From the NCBI RefSeq assembly GCF_015694705.1, contig NZ_JADQDR010000011.1, positions 1-64,000 on the forward strand: a DNA stretch of 64,000 nt, in the 5' to 3' direction. The stretch's first letter is position 1; every line of letters starts with the position of its first letter. The notes below the pieces were generated by a model. The model worked only from the letters and a program-made list of their open reading frames with translations. It was not told the DNA's origin and made no database searches. This DNA comes from Pontibacter rufus (GTDB lineage: Bacteria > Bacteroidota > Bacteroidia > Cytophagales > Hymenobacteraceae). The position numbers and the translations under genes were made by a program. Positions 47,151 through 55,955 of the stretch are shown piece after piece.

Positions 47151-47339
47151 TTTTATGAAAATCAATTTAGATATACAAATTTTATTGCCACAACTTGTAA
47201 ATATTATTTAAAAACCTCGTTTAAAATCAAAAATGGCCTGTTCAATAAATAGCAGTACTTACTCACTATTTTCCCTACGCTATTTAATTTTTAATTTTTT
47301 GAAGCATATTACAACATTTAATCAAAATCTATTATAAAT

Positions 47340-47355
47340 TGCGCAAACGGTTACA
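47340..47355 (+). promoter_or_regulatory. Candidate LacI-family operator before kduI
   Basis: TGCGCAAACGGTTACA lies 19 bases before the kduI ATG at 47375, so bound regulator would block transcription or initiation. It matches the site at 47135 in 14 of 16 positions. Confidence 0.75.
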
Positions 47356-47374
47356 CAAGTTAAAGTATAAATCA

Positions 47375-48214
47375 ATGAGTATACACTACACCACCAGGCA
47401 CGCCAGCCACCCCCTCGATGCCAAAGCTTATGACACCACTAAACTGCGCGAGCACTTCCTGATTGAGGATCTTTTCCAAGATGACAAGATACAGGTGGTG
47501 TATACTTTATATGACAGGTTGATTGTAGGTGGCGCCACCCCGGTAAACACGCCTTTGAAGCTGGAAACTTTTCCGACGCTCAAATCAGAGAACTTCCTGG
47601 ACAGACGGGAACTGGGCATCATCAACATCGGGCCGGAAAGCACTGTCGTGGTAGACGGAGAAACATTTACCCTCGCCACCAAAGAGGCTTTGTATGTAGG
47701 AAAAGGCACAAAAAAGGTTATCTTCCAGCCTGCCAGAGCGGGTAATGCTGCATTTTACTTCAACTCTGCCCCTGCGCACCACCCTTATCCTACCAAAAAA
47801 GTATCGCTGGAACAGGCAGAAACAGTTGAGACGGGGTCGCTGGAAAACTCTAACCACCGTACTATCCGCAAACTGCTTATCAACTCCGTAGTAGAAACCT
47901 GCCAGTTGCAGATGGGCCTTACCGATCTGATGCCCGGCAGCGTATGGAACACAATGCCCGCCCATACTCACGACCGGCGAATGGAGGCTTATTTATACTT
48001 TAACCTGCCGGAAGACCAGGTGGTATGCCATTTTATGGGCGAGCCATCCGAAACGCGCCACCTGTGGGTAAAAAACCAGCAGGCGGTCATTTCGCCGCCC
48101 TGGTCTATCCATAGCGGTGCCGGTACTTCCAATTATACTTTTATCTGGGGCATGGCCGGAGAAAACCTGGACTATAACGACATGGACAAAGTAGCACCGG
48201 CCGATCTCAAGTAG
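47375..48214 (+). CDS. kduI: 5-dehydro-4-deoxy-D-glucuronate isomerase
   Basis: KduI isomerises 5-keto-4-deoxyuronate (from unsaturated uronates released by GH105) to 2,5-diketo-3-deoxygluconate. The ATG at 47375 (MSIHYTTRHASHPLD) gives 279 residues, the family length. The metal site is visible as PAHTHDRRMEAYLYF (His, His, Glu) and PPWSIHSGAGTSNYTF (His). It is the first gene of the plus-strand catabolic arm. KduD, the usual next enzyme, is not in the window. Confidence 0.95.
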   Translation: MSIHYTTRHASHPLDAKAYDTTKLREHFLIEDLFQDDKIQVVYTLYDRLIVGGATPVNTPLKLETFPTLKSENFLDRRELGIINIGPESTVVVDGETFTLATKEALYVGKGTKKVIFQPARAGNAAFYFNSAPAHHPYPTKKVSLEQAETVETGSLENSNHRTIRKLLINSVVETCQLQMGLTDLMPGSVWNTMPAHTHDRRMEAYLYFNLPEDQVVCHFMGEPSETRHLWVKNQQAVISPPWSIHSGAGTSNYTFIWGMAGENLDYNDMDKVAPADLK

Positions 48215-48217
48215 CTG

Positions 48218-48385
48218 ATGACGGTTCTGTTCAATGTACCGGGCAGCATCGCGGCGGTTATAGGAGGCGCCCACAAGCCGGAAATGGCTTTGAGCCGCGC
48301 CATACTTGTGAGCAAGGGCAACACGCCCGCTACAATGGATGCAATACTGGCTGATTACAAAGCATCCGCAGGCATATATAACTGA
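48218..48385 (+). pseudogene. 55-residue gene remnant between kduI and the LacI gene
   Basis: A short open stretch starts at ATG 48218, three bases after the kduI stop, and ends one base before the LacI start. It reads VPGSIAAVIGGAHKPEMALS and then NTPATMDAILADYKASAGIY. The order of a VIxGAxxPE loop followed by a helix ending near the C-terminus recalls aldo/keto reductases of the fucose-dehydrogenase type. It is therefore probably the tail of a deleted reductase gene. Retention as a small protein is possible but unsupported. Confidence 0.45.
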
Positions 48386-48386
48386 A

Positions 48387-49421
48387 ATGGCAAACAAACC
48401 AAAGGTAACGATACAAGACATTGCTGCGAAGCTGAACATAACGGCTTCCACTGTGTCGCGCGCCTTAAACAATAATCCCAGGATCAGCGAAGCAACCCGC
48501 AAAGCTGTACTCAAGACCGCCAAACAGCTGGACTACCAGCCAAACAACATCGCGGCGGCGCTGCGCAATGGCAAAAGCTACATTATCGGCGTAATTGTAC
48601 CCACAGCCGACCGAAGCTTTTTCGCCTCGGTGGTGCGGGGCATTGAGGAGATTGCAAACAACCTGAACTATAAAGTTATCATCTGCCAGTCTTACGACCT
48701 CTATGAAAAAGAGGTGCAGACTGTTGATGCGCTGCTGAGTGCCCGTGTAGACGGCATTATTGCTTCCATCGCAAAGACAACAAACAACTTCGACCACTTC
48801 AAAAAGGCTATCACCCAGGGAATGCCGCTGGTGCTCTTCGACAGAACAACCGATTTGCTGGAAGTGAGCCAGGTAGTAATTGATGACTATTTAGGCGCAT
48901 ACAAAATAGTGGACCACCTGATCCAGCAGGGTTGCCGCCGCATTGCTCACTTTACCAGCCCAAGCCAGATAAGCATTTACAAAGAGCGTTTCCGGGGATA
49001 CACGGATGCGCTGAAAGCCCATGATATTCCTTTTGAAGAAGAACTGGTAGTGAAAAGCAACATGCAGCTGGAGGACGGCCGCGAAAGTATGCTGCAGCTC
49101 CTGAAGCTGAAGCAACTGCCGGACGCCGTTTTCTCTGCCAGCGACTACGGTGCCATGGGCGCCATGCAGGTGCTAAAGGAGCGTAAAATCAGTATACCGG
49201 CTCAAATTGCCCTGGCAGGTTTTGGCAACGAGCCCTTTACCTCTTTTACTGACCCTACGCTTACCACTATAGATCAGCGTAGTATAACGATGGGCAACCT
49301 GGTGGCTGAACTATTTTTCGAAAACTACAAAGCAGCCGACAAAAAATTTGTTCCTCAGAAAACAGTGCTAAAGCCGGAATTGATTATCAGGAACTCAACA
49401 TTGCGAAACAAACGAGAGTAA
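48387..49421 (+). CDS. LacI family transcriptional regulator
   Basis: The ATG at 48387 (MANKPKVTIQDIAAKLNITA) gives 344 residues. Residues 7-55 are the LacI helix-turn-helix (IAAKLNITASTVSRALNNNP) plus the hinge region. The rest is a periplasmic-binding-protein-like sensor domain (YIIGVIVPTADRSFFASVVR, PLVLFDRTTD, DAVFSASDYGAMGAMQVL). It lies inside the catabolic operon and is the best candidate for binding the operators at uxaA, susC, kduI and uxaB. A pathway intermediate such as KDG or a uronate is the likely effector; that is inference. Confidence 0.9.
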   Translation: MANKPKVTIQDIAAKLNITASTVSRALNNNPRISEATRKAVLKTAKQLDYQPNNIAAALRNGKSYIIGVIVPTADRSFFASVVRGIEEIANNLNYKVIICQSYDLYEKEVQTVDALLSARVDGIIASIAKTTNNFDHFKKAITQGMPLVLFDRTTDLLEVSQVVIDDYLGAYKIVDHLIQQGCRRIAHFTSPSQISIYKERFRGYTDALKAHDIPFEEELVVKSNMQLEDGRESMLQLLKLKQLPDAVFSASDYGAMGAMQVLKERKISIPAQIALAGFGNEPFTSFTDPTLTTIDQRSITMGNLVAELFFENYKAADKKFVPQKTVLKPELIIRNSTLRNKRE

Positions 49422-49475
49422 GTTCTCATCCGCCTTGCCGGTGAGCTGGCATCGGCGGAAATGTTTTTACATGTG

Positions 49476-49491
49476 GTTACAATCGATCGCA
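49476..49491 (+). promoter_or_regulatory. Candidate LacI-family operator before uxaB
   Basis: GTTACAATCGATCGCA, read on the opposite strand, shares the half ATCGATTGTA with the uxaA site. It lies 71 bases before the uxaB start codon in the only sizeable gap within the catabolic arm, suggesting a second promoter there. Confidence 0.55.
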
Positions 49492-49561
49492 TGTATAGTA
49501 TAACGGTTTCACCTTACAGCGGCATCAAGTATAACAGCTAAAAAGATTTCCTTTTATCCAC

Positions 49562-51010
49562 ATGAACAAAGATAGTATACAGCCATTAAACCGGGAAACA
49601 GCGCCAGCAGCAACGCAGCGGCCCGTAAAAGTCCTTCAGTTTGGTGAAGGCAATTTCCTGCGCGGCTTTGTGGACTGGATAATTGATATTCTGAATGAAA
49701 AAGCTGCCTTTAACGGCGATGTGCAGGTGGTGCAGCCCCGCGATAGAAGCCGCAGCATTATCCAGGCCCTGCAGCAGCAGGATGGCTTGTATCATGTATT
49801 GCTGAGCGGCATTCAGGATGGCAGGCTTTTGCAGGAGAAGCGGCTGATTACCTGCATTGCAGGCGCCTCGAACCCTTATGATGATTATGACGCTTACCTG
49901 AAGTATGGCGAGAACCCCGACCTGGCATTCATCTTCTCCAACACCACCGAAGCGGGTATTGCTTACGATGAGCGGGATACAAGTATAAACGCCATCCCTG
50001 CCAGCTTTCCGGGCAAACTCACCGCTTTGCTTTACCACCGTTTCAGGCACTTCGATGGCGCAGCCGGCAGCGGCCTTACCATCATCCCGACAGAATTGAT
50101 TGAGAATAATGGCGATGCTTTGCGGCAGGTCGTGCTGCAGTACGCGCAGACCTGGAACCTGCCGGCAGAATTTTCTGGCTGGGTACAGGAGCACCTTATT
50201 TTCTGCAACACGCTCGTGGACCGCATTGTACCCGGTTTTCCGAAAGAGAATATCATTGAAATTCAGCAGCAGTTGGGCTACGAAGACAAGCTGGTGGTGC
50301 AGGCAGAACCTTATCACCTGCTCGTGCTGGAGGCGCCGGCGTCAGTGCAGCAGGCCTTCCCTGCCGGGGAAGCGGGCCTGCAGGTTAAACTTGTAGAAGA
50401 CCTTACGCCTTACCGCACCCGCAAAGTTCGCATCCTGAACGGTGCGCATACCGTCCTGGTGCCGGTAGCTTATCTGCTGGGCCTGCGCACCGTGCGCGAG
50501 GCGGTGGAAGATGAGCAGGCAGGCACGTTTGTCCGTGAGGCTATTTTCCGGGAGATTATCCCGACGTTGGATTTACCTGAAGCTGAGTTGGAGCAGTTTG
50601 CCCGTGATGTGCTCGATCGCTTCCGCAATCCTTTTATCCGTCACGAACTGATTTCGATTGCGCTGAATGCCGTTGCCAAGTATAAAGTGCGGGTGTTGCC
50701 ATCGGTGCTCGAGTATAAAAAACGCACCGGCCGCCTGCCCGACAAGCTGCTGCATGCCCTGGCTGCCCTCATCCTTTTTTATAAAGGAGTGTGGAATGGC
50801 GAGGCCATACCACTGAACGATACCCCGGAAGTACTCCATTTCTTTGCACAGGCATGGGAAAACGGGTCTGCCGCTGAAGTGGTAGGCCGGGTGCTCGCCA
50901 ACAAAGATTTCTGGGATACAGATTTAACTCAGGTAGCAGGATTGCCGGACATGGTAACAGCACACCTGCAGCAACTGCTGCTTACTGAAAAGCAAATGAA
51001 TAAAGCTTAA
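49562..51010 (+). CDS. uxaB: Tagaturonate reductase
   Basis: UxaB reduces D-tagaturonate to D-altronate with NADH. The 482-residue protein belongs to the mannitol dehydrogenase family: VLQFGEGNFLRGFVDWIIDI is the nucleotide-binding start, IFSNTTEAGI follows, TLVDRIVPGFP lies in the middle, and YRTRKVRILNGAHTVLVPVA carries the catalytic Lys/Asn/His region. Followed by uxaC after 65 bases. Fructuronate reductase (UxuB) is the alternative, but no mannonate dehydratase is present, so galacturonate use is favoured. Confidence 0.92.
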   Translation: MNKDSIQPLNRETAPAATQRPVKVLQFGEGNFLRGFVDWIIDILNEKAAFNGDVQVVQPRDRSRSIIQALQQQDGLYHVLLSGIQDGRLLQEKRLITCIAGASNPYDDYDAYLKYGENPDLAFIFSNTTEAGIAYDERDTSINAIPASFPGKLTALLYHRFRHFDGAAGSGLTIIPTELIENNGDALRQVVLQYAQTWNLPAEFSGWVQEHLIFCNTLVDRIVPGFPKENIIEIQQQLGYEDKLVVQAEPYHLLVLEAPASVQQAFPAGEAGLQVKLVEDLTPYRTRKVRILNGAHTVLVPVAYLLGLRTVREAVEDEQAGTFVREAIFREIIPTLDLPEAELEQFARDVLDRFRNPFIRHELISIALNAVAKYKVRVLPSVLEYKKRTGRLPDKLLHALAALILFYKGVWNGEAIPLNDTPEVLHFFAQAWENGSAAEVVGRVLANKDFWDTDLTQVAGLPDMVTAHLQQLLLTEKQMNKA

Positions 51011-51075
51011 GCGGGTACCTGTGTGAACACAGCAGTCCTGTGAAGAATTATCACTGAACCTATACTAACATACAG

Positions 51076-52476
51076 ATGTCATTCATTGACGAGAACTTTC
51101 TTTTAGAAACAAAAACTGCCCAACAGTTATACCACGGGCATGTCCAAAACATGCCCATCATTGATTACCATTGCCACCTGTCGCCTGAAGCAATTGCCAA
51201 CGACAGAAAGTTTGACAACCTGACACAGATTTGGCTGGAAGGCGATCATTATAAGTGGCGTGCCATGCGCACCAATGGTATTCCGGAGAGGTATTGCACC
51301 GGCGATGCGGACGACTTTGAGAAGTTTGAGAAGTGGGCTGAAACAGTGCCCTATACCATGCGTAACCCACTTTATCACTGGACACACCTCGAGCTTAAAA
51401 GGTACTTTGGAGTAAACAAGATCCTGAAGCCTGAAACAGCCAGGGAAATTTATGAAACCTGTTCGGCACTGCTGCAAACAGATGCCTACAGTGTTCGCAA
51501 TATCCTGCTGAAGATGAATGTTGCCGTGGTCTGCACCACTGATGACCCTGTTGATACCCTGGAACACCATCAGAAAATCAAAGCAGATAATTTTGCGGTA
51601 CAGGTGCTTCCCGCTTTCAGGGCAGACAAAGCCATGGCTATCGAAGACCAGACAGGCTTCTTATCTTACCTTCAGAAACTGGAGCAGGCATCCGGCATTT
51701 CTATCGGCAGTTTCCGGCAGTTGCTCGGTGCCCTGGAGCAACGCCATAACTTTTTCCATGCCAACGGCTGCCGCCTCTCCGATCATGGCCTGGAAACCAT
51801 GTATGCCGCCGCTTATACCGACACGGAAATTGAAGATATCCTGCAGAAAGCACTGCAGAAAAAACCGCTGAACCAGCAGGAAGTGCTGCAGTTTAAGTCA
51901 GCCATGCTGGTGCACCTGGCCCTGCTGGACCACGCCAAAGGCTGGACACAGCAGTTCCACCTCGGAGCTTTGCGCAATAACAACACCCGCATGATGCGTG
52001 AGCTGGGCGCCGACACCGGTTTTGATTCCATCGGCGATTTTGATGTAGCCCGCCCTTTGTCCAGGTTCATGGACAGGCTCGATAATTCAAACCAGCTGGC
52101 CAAGACCATACTTTACAACCTGAACCCGGCACAGAACGAACTGTATGCCACGATGATTGGCAACTTTAATGATGGCAGCACACCGGGTAAAATACAGTAT
52201 GGGTCCGCCTGGTGGTTTCTGGACCAGAAGGACGGCATGGAAAAGCAACTGAATGCGCTTTCTAACATGGGCCTGCTGAGCCGCTTTGTAGGTATGCTGA
52301 CCGACTCCAGGAGCTTTATGTCTTTTCCGCGGCACGAATATTTCAGAAGGATACTTTGCAACCTGCTTGGCAATGATGTGGAGCAGGGTGAATTGCCTGC
52401 CAGCGAAATGGAATGGCTAGGCCAGATGGTGGAGAACATCAGCTATTATAACGCAAAATCATACTTTAACTTTTAA
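51076..52476 (+). CDS. uxaC: Glucuronate/galacturonate isomerase
   Basis: UxaC isomerises D-galacturonate to D-tagaturonate (and glucuronate to fructuronate). The 466-residue protein starts with NFLLETKTAQQLYHGHVQNM and MPIIDYHCHLSPEAIA, whose DYHCH is the metal-binding motif. Further family motifs are VVCTTDDPVDTLEHH and the C-terminal MLTDSRSFMSFPRHEYFRRI. It lies between uxaB and kdgK, 9 bases before the latter. Confidence 0.95.
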   Translation: MSFIDENFLLETKTAQQLYHGHVQNMPIIDYHCHLSPEAIANDRKFDNLTQIWLEGDHYKWRAMRTNGIPERYCTGDADDFEKFEKWAETVPYTMRNPLYHWTHLELKRYFGVNKILKPETAREIYETCSALLQTDAYSVRNILLKMNVAVVCTTDDPVDTLEHHQKIKADNFAVQVLPAFRADKAMAIEDQTGFLSYLQKLEQASGISIGSFRQLLGALEQRHNFFHANGCRLSDHGLETMYAAAYTDTEIEDILQKALQKKPLNQQEVLQFKSAMLVHLALLDHAKGWTQQFHLGALRNNNTRMMRELGADTGFDSIGDFDVARPLSRFMDRLDNSNQLAKTILYNLNPAQNELYATMIGNFNDGSTPGKIQYGSAWWFLDQKDGMEKQLNALSNMGLLSRFVGMLTDSRSFMSFPRHEYFRRILCNLLGNDVEQGELPASEMEWLGQMVENISYYNAKSYFNF

Positions 52477-52485
52477 GCAGCTTGT

Positions 52486-53505
52486 ATGGGAAAAGTGCTT
52501 TCGTTCGGCGAGCTTTTGCTTCGGATTTGTCCAGATGAAAACGGGCAATGGCTGGAGGAAAACAGCCTTCCTTTTTACGTGGGCGGCGCCGAGGCCAACG
52601 TGGCCACGGCTTTAGCCCGATGGGGCATTCCGTCAGCCTACCTCACAGCGCTGCCCGACAACTATATCTCCGGTGAGCTGGTCACTTACCTGCAGAACCA
52701 GCAGGTACAGATGCGCGATACCTTTTATCATGGTGATCGCCTCGGCCTGTACTATCTTGCCAAAGGGAAAGACCTTAAAAATACAGGCGTCATTTACGAC
52801 AGGAGCGGCTCAGCTTTTGCCACCCTCAGGCCCGGCATGATAAACTGGGATGCTGTTTTTGAAGGTGTCAGCTGGTTTCATTTCAGCGCCATCTGTCCCG
52901 CTATTACGCAGGCAGTGGCCGATGTATGTGCAGAAGCCCTGCAGATAGCCACACAGAAAGGAATCACTGTTTCGCTCGACTTGAACTACCGCGCCAAGCT
53001 GTGGAAGTATGGCAAAGCCCCGGAGGAAGTAATGCCGGCGCTGGCGCAACACTGTGACTTGATAATGGGCAACATCTGGGCGGCACACACCATGCTGGGC
53101 ATTGCTTTAGATGAAAGCCTGACAGAAGCCAAGCACAAAGACAAGCTGGCGCAACATGCCCGCATCACATCAGAGGCCATCATTAGGCGGTTCCCCAGAT
53201 GCCGTATTGTTGCCAACACCTTCCGCTTCGACCAGCAGGAACAGGGAATCCGCTACTTTACGGCCTTGTATACAGACGGCGCTCTTTCGATTTCAACAGA
53301 ATACAACACCGACAAGATACTGGATAAGGTAGGCAGCGGCGACTGCTTTATGGCCGGCCTTATTTATGGCTTCTACAACAACCTGGCGCCTGCCCATACT
53401 TTGGAACTGGCAACGCTGGCTGCCTACAAAAAGCTGTTTATTCCCGGCGATGCAACCACCACGCCCATAGCAGAACTCAAAAACACCGTACCTTATGCAA
53501 ACTAA
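52486..53505 (+). CDS. kdgK: 2-dehydro-3-deoxygluconokinase (PfkB family)
   Basis: This kinase phosphorylates KDG to KDPG with ATP. The 339-residue protein has the PfkB substrate motif GGAEANVATALARWG at about residues 31-45 and the ATP/anion-hole motif DKVGSGDCFMAGLIYG near residue 280, with Asp as the catalytic base. It joins uxaC (9-base gap) and overlaps eda by 11 bases, so coupled translation is likely. Confidence 0.93.
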   Translation: MGKVLSFGELLLRICPDENGQWLEENSLPFYVGGAEANVATALARWGIPSAYLTALPDNYISGELVTYLQNQQVQMRDTFYHGDRLGLYYLAKGKDLKNTGVIYDRSGSAFATLRPGMINWDAVFEGVSWFHFSAICPAITQAVADVCAEALQIATQKGITVSLDLNYRAKLWKYGKAPEEVMPALAQHCDLIMGNIWAAHTMLGIALDESLTEAKHKDKLAQHARITSEAIIRRFPRCRIVANTFRFDQQEQGIRYFTALYTDGALSISTEYNTDKILDKVGSGDCFMAGLIYGFYNNLAPAHTLELATLAAYKKLFIPGDATTTPIAELKNTVPYAN

Positions 53506-54157
53506 AGAAAATGCCTTGGCGGCCATCCTCAGCCAGGGGCTGCTGCCGCTGTTCTTTTACGAAGATCCGGAGGTAAGCCTCCAGGTGATAAAAGCCTTGT
53601 ATAAAGCCGGCATCCGGACGCTGGAGTATACCAACCGGGGGACGGCAGCGCTGGAGAACTTCACTTACCTGAAGCAGGAACTGAGCAACCAATATGCGGA
53701 CCTGCACCTGGGCATCGGCACCATCAAGACAACTGCGGAGGCGGAGGCTTTCATCAAAGCCGGGGCTGATTACATTGTGTGTCCGGTCGTAAACCCGGCT
53801 GTAGCAAGTATAACCCATGAAGCCGGCCTGCTGTGGATACCGGGCTGCTTTACCCCTACCGAAATTCATGTGGCACAACAGGCTGATGCTGCCCTCATCA
53901 AGCTTTTCCCGGCTAACATACTCGGACCGTCTTATGTCGCTTCTATCAGAGAGTTGTTTGCCGGGCAGCTGTTTATACCAACCGGCGGCGTGGAGATGAA
54001 CCAGCAGAACATCAGCGCCTGGTTTAAGGCAGGCGTGTGCGCCGTGGGCATGGGCAGCAAGCTCATCAGCAAAGACATACTCGAACAGCAGCAATACCAG
54101 CAGTTGCAGGAACTCACAACCCAGGCCCTGCTGCTCGTGAAAAACAGCAGAAAATAA
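53495..54157 (+). CDS. eda: KDPG aldolase
   Basis: Eda splits 2-keto-3-deoxy-6-phosphogluconate into pyruvate and glyceraldehyde 3-phosphate. The 220-residue TIM-barrel protein has GIRTLEYTNRG (catalytic Glu), LHLGIGTIKT, ADYIVCPVVNP, WIPGCFTPTE and LIKLFPANILG, whose Lys forms the Schiff base. FIPTGGVEMNQQNISAWFKA is the phosphate-binding end. Overlaps kdgK by 11 bases and precedes the transporter by 29. Confidence 0.95.
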   Translation: MQTKENALAAILSQGLLPLFFYEDPEVSLQVIKALYKAGIRTLEYTNRGTAALENFTYLKQELSNQYADLHLGIGTIKTTAEAEAFIKAGADYIVCPVVNPAVASITHEAGLLWIPGCFTPTEIHVAQQADAALIKLFPANILGPSYVASIRELFAGQLFIPTGGVEMNQQNISAWFKAGVCAVGMGSKLISKDILEQQQYQQLQELTTQALLLVKNSRK

Positions 54158-54186
54158 ACCTGTATTAACCTAAAGCTTCCGGAATT

Positions 54187-55500
54187 ATGCTCAAGACTGA
54201 AACATCAACTATCACCAACCAGCCTAAAATTGGCAATTACCGCTGGGTGGTAGTCTCCCTGCTGTTCTTTGCCACTACCATCAACTACCTCGACCGGCAG
54301 GTTATTGGTTTGCTAAAGCCTACGCTGGAACAGGAATTCAACTGGTCTGAGCAGGATTACAGTTATATTGTCATGGCATTTTCGGCTGCCTATGCGCTGG
54401 GGTTGCTTGTGTTCGGAAAGCTAATTGATAAAATAGGAACCAAACTGGGTTATACCATCTCCATTGTGATTTGGAGCGTTGCAGCTATCGGCCATGCTCT
54501 GGCTAAAAGTACTTTCGGGTTTGGGGCTGCCCGCGCCGCTTTGGGTATAGGAGAAGCAGGAAACTTTCCGGCAGCCATCAAAGCGGTTGCTGAATGGTTT
54601 CCTAAACGGGAGCGTGCCCTGGCAACCGGTATTTTTAATTCCGGGGCCAACATAGGCGCTGTAGTGGCCCCTATTATGGTGCCGGCCATACTTGGCGCCT
54701 ACGGCTGGCAGGAAGCTTTTATTATAACCGGCGCTATTGGTTTTGTATGGCTTGTCTTCTGGCTGATATTTTATGAAGTACCCTCCCGCCACAAACGGCT
54801 CACTGCTGAAGAATACGCGTTTATCCACAGCGACAGCGAGCAGGTGGTGATAGAACCGAAAGGCTCTGTTAGCTGGGCAAGATTACTAAGTATAAAACAG
54901 ACCTGGGCTTTTATTTTTGGTAAGCTCCTGACCGATCCTATCTGGTGGTTCTTCCTGTTCTGGCTGCCTTCTTATTTCTCAACTACTTTCCACCTGGATC
55001 TGACAAAACCAAGTCTGCCGCTGGTAATTGTATACACGGCTACTACCTTTGGCAGCATTGGCGGCGGTTATCTCTCTTCTTTCTTTATCCGTAAGGGCTG
55101 GCCGGTGTTTAAAGCGCGCAAAACCGCTATGCTGGTTTTTGCCTTGTGCGTAATACCCATTATGGCGGCGCGTTATGCTACAGATATCTGGATGGCAGTG
55201 GCTTTGATTAGCCTTGCGGCGGCGGCACATCAGGCCTGGAGCGCCAATATCTTCACCATTGCTTCCGATGTATTCCCGAAGCGGGCCGTTAGTTCTGTAG
55301 TAGGCATTGGTGGTATGGCAGGCGCTGTGGGAGGCTTCCTTTTTCCGGCACTGGTAGGATTTATCCTGGACATCTACAAAAATGCAGGAAATATAACTGC
55401 CGGGTATAACATCATCTTTATCATCTGTGGCTTTGCTTACCTGCTGGCCTGGTTCCTGATGTATTTGCTGGCACCCAAAATGGAACAGGTGGAAGTATAG
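54187..55500 (+). CDS. exuT: Hexuronate transporter, MFS anion:cation symporter family
   Basis: The 437-residue inner-membrane protein has twelve hydrophobic segments. The ACS-family opening is FATTINYLDRQVIGLLKPTL, with LVFGKLIDKIGTKLGY as the MFS loop motif. GEAGNFPAAIKAVAEWFPKR is the ExuT/GudP signature. It should import galacturonate or glucuronate with protons from the periplasm. Its place at the end of the kdgK-eda run supports this. Exact sugar specificity is inferred. Confidence 0.88.
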   Translation: MLKTETSTITNQPKIGNYRWVVVSLLFFATTINYLDRQVIGLLKPTLEQEFNWSEQDYSYIVMAFSAAYALGLLVFGKLIDKIGTKLGYTISIVIWSVAAIGHALAKSTFGFGAARAALGIGEAGNFPAAIKAVAEWFPKRERALATGIFNSGANIGAVVAPIMVPAILGAYGWQEAFIITGAIGFVWLVFWLIFYEVPSRHKRLTAEEYAFIHSDSEQVVIEPKGSVSWARLLSIKQTWAFIFGKLLTDPIWWFFLFWLPSYFSTTFHLDLTKPSLPLVIVYTATTFGSIGGGYLSSFFIRKGWPVFKARKTAMLVFALCVIPIMAARYATDIWMAVALISLAAAAHQAWSANIFTIASDVFPKRAVSSVVGIGGMAGAVGGFLFPALVGFILDIYKNAGNITAGYNIIFIICGFAYLLAWFLMYLLAPKMEQVEV

Positions 55501-55955
55501 TAATCAGGTAAAAGATAGTATCCAGGCGTTTTCGTTAAATCATACGGTCTTCATACTTCCGGTATCAGAAATACTTAAGCACTGCGCAGGCTTTGCAGGA
55601 GGAAGGATAGTGCTTACCAAAAGTATGCACAACGATATCCATGATTATAGGATAAAGTGAATCTTGCAGTTTTACGCGCTAATCATGATTCCGATAAGGT
55701 TCAGTTGCTCATGCCGTTAATCAGTATGCTGCTTTTGGGCAGATTATCAAACTTAAAGAAATCATTATTTTTATAAAATACAGTCGGGCATCAGGTTCCG
55801 GCTTTGGTACAGGCCGGCAACCCGCAGGGTACATATTGGCCAGCAGATAGCGGTTTCAGGTATAAACTTCGCTTGAGCAAGTAAATATTACGTTCGGCAT
55901 GCCTTAGCCAGTAACAGCCAGTTTAATTATTTAACACCATACAGAATCTTTACTG
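55501..55955. other. 455-base gene-free stretch
   Basis: It divides the monosaccharide genes from the second enzyme arm and so probably carries a promoter for the latter. GGTTCCGGC and GCCGGCAACC form an imperfect hairpin at 55793-55832. No copy of the LacI operator was seen. No coding similarity was recognised in either strand. Confidence 0.5.

Larger units (their letters stand above)
46890..47374. other. 485-base divergent control region between susC and kduI
   Basis: The region separates the minus-strand import and enzyme arm from the plus-strand catabolic arm. It is AT-rich from 47150 to 47340. It contains two near-identical LacI-type operators (47135-47150 and 47340-47355), so one regulator could control both directions. 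Promoter boxes are not clear enough to mark. No open reading frame with support was found. Confidence 0.7.
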
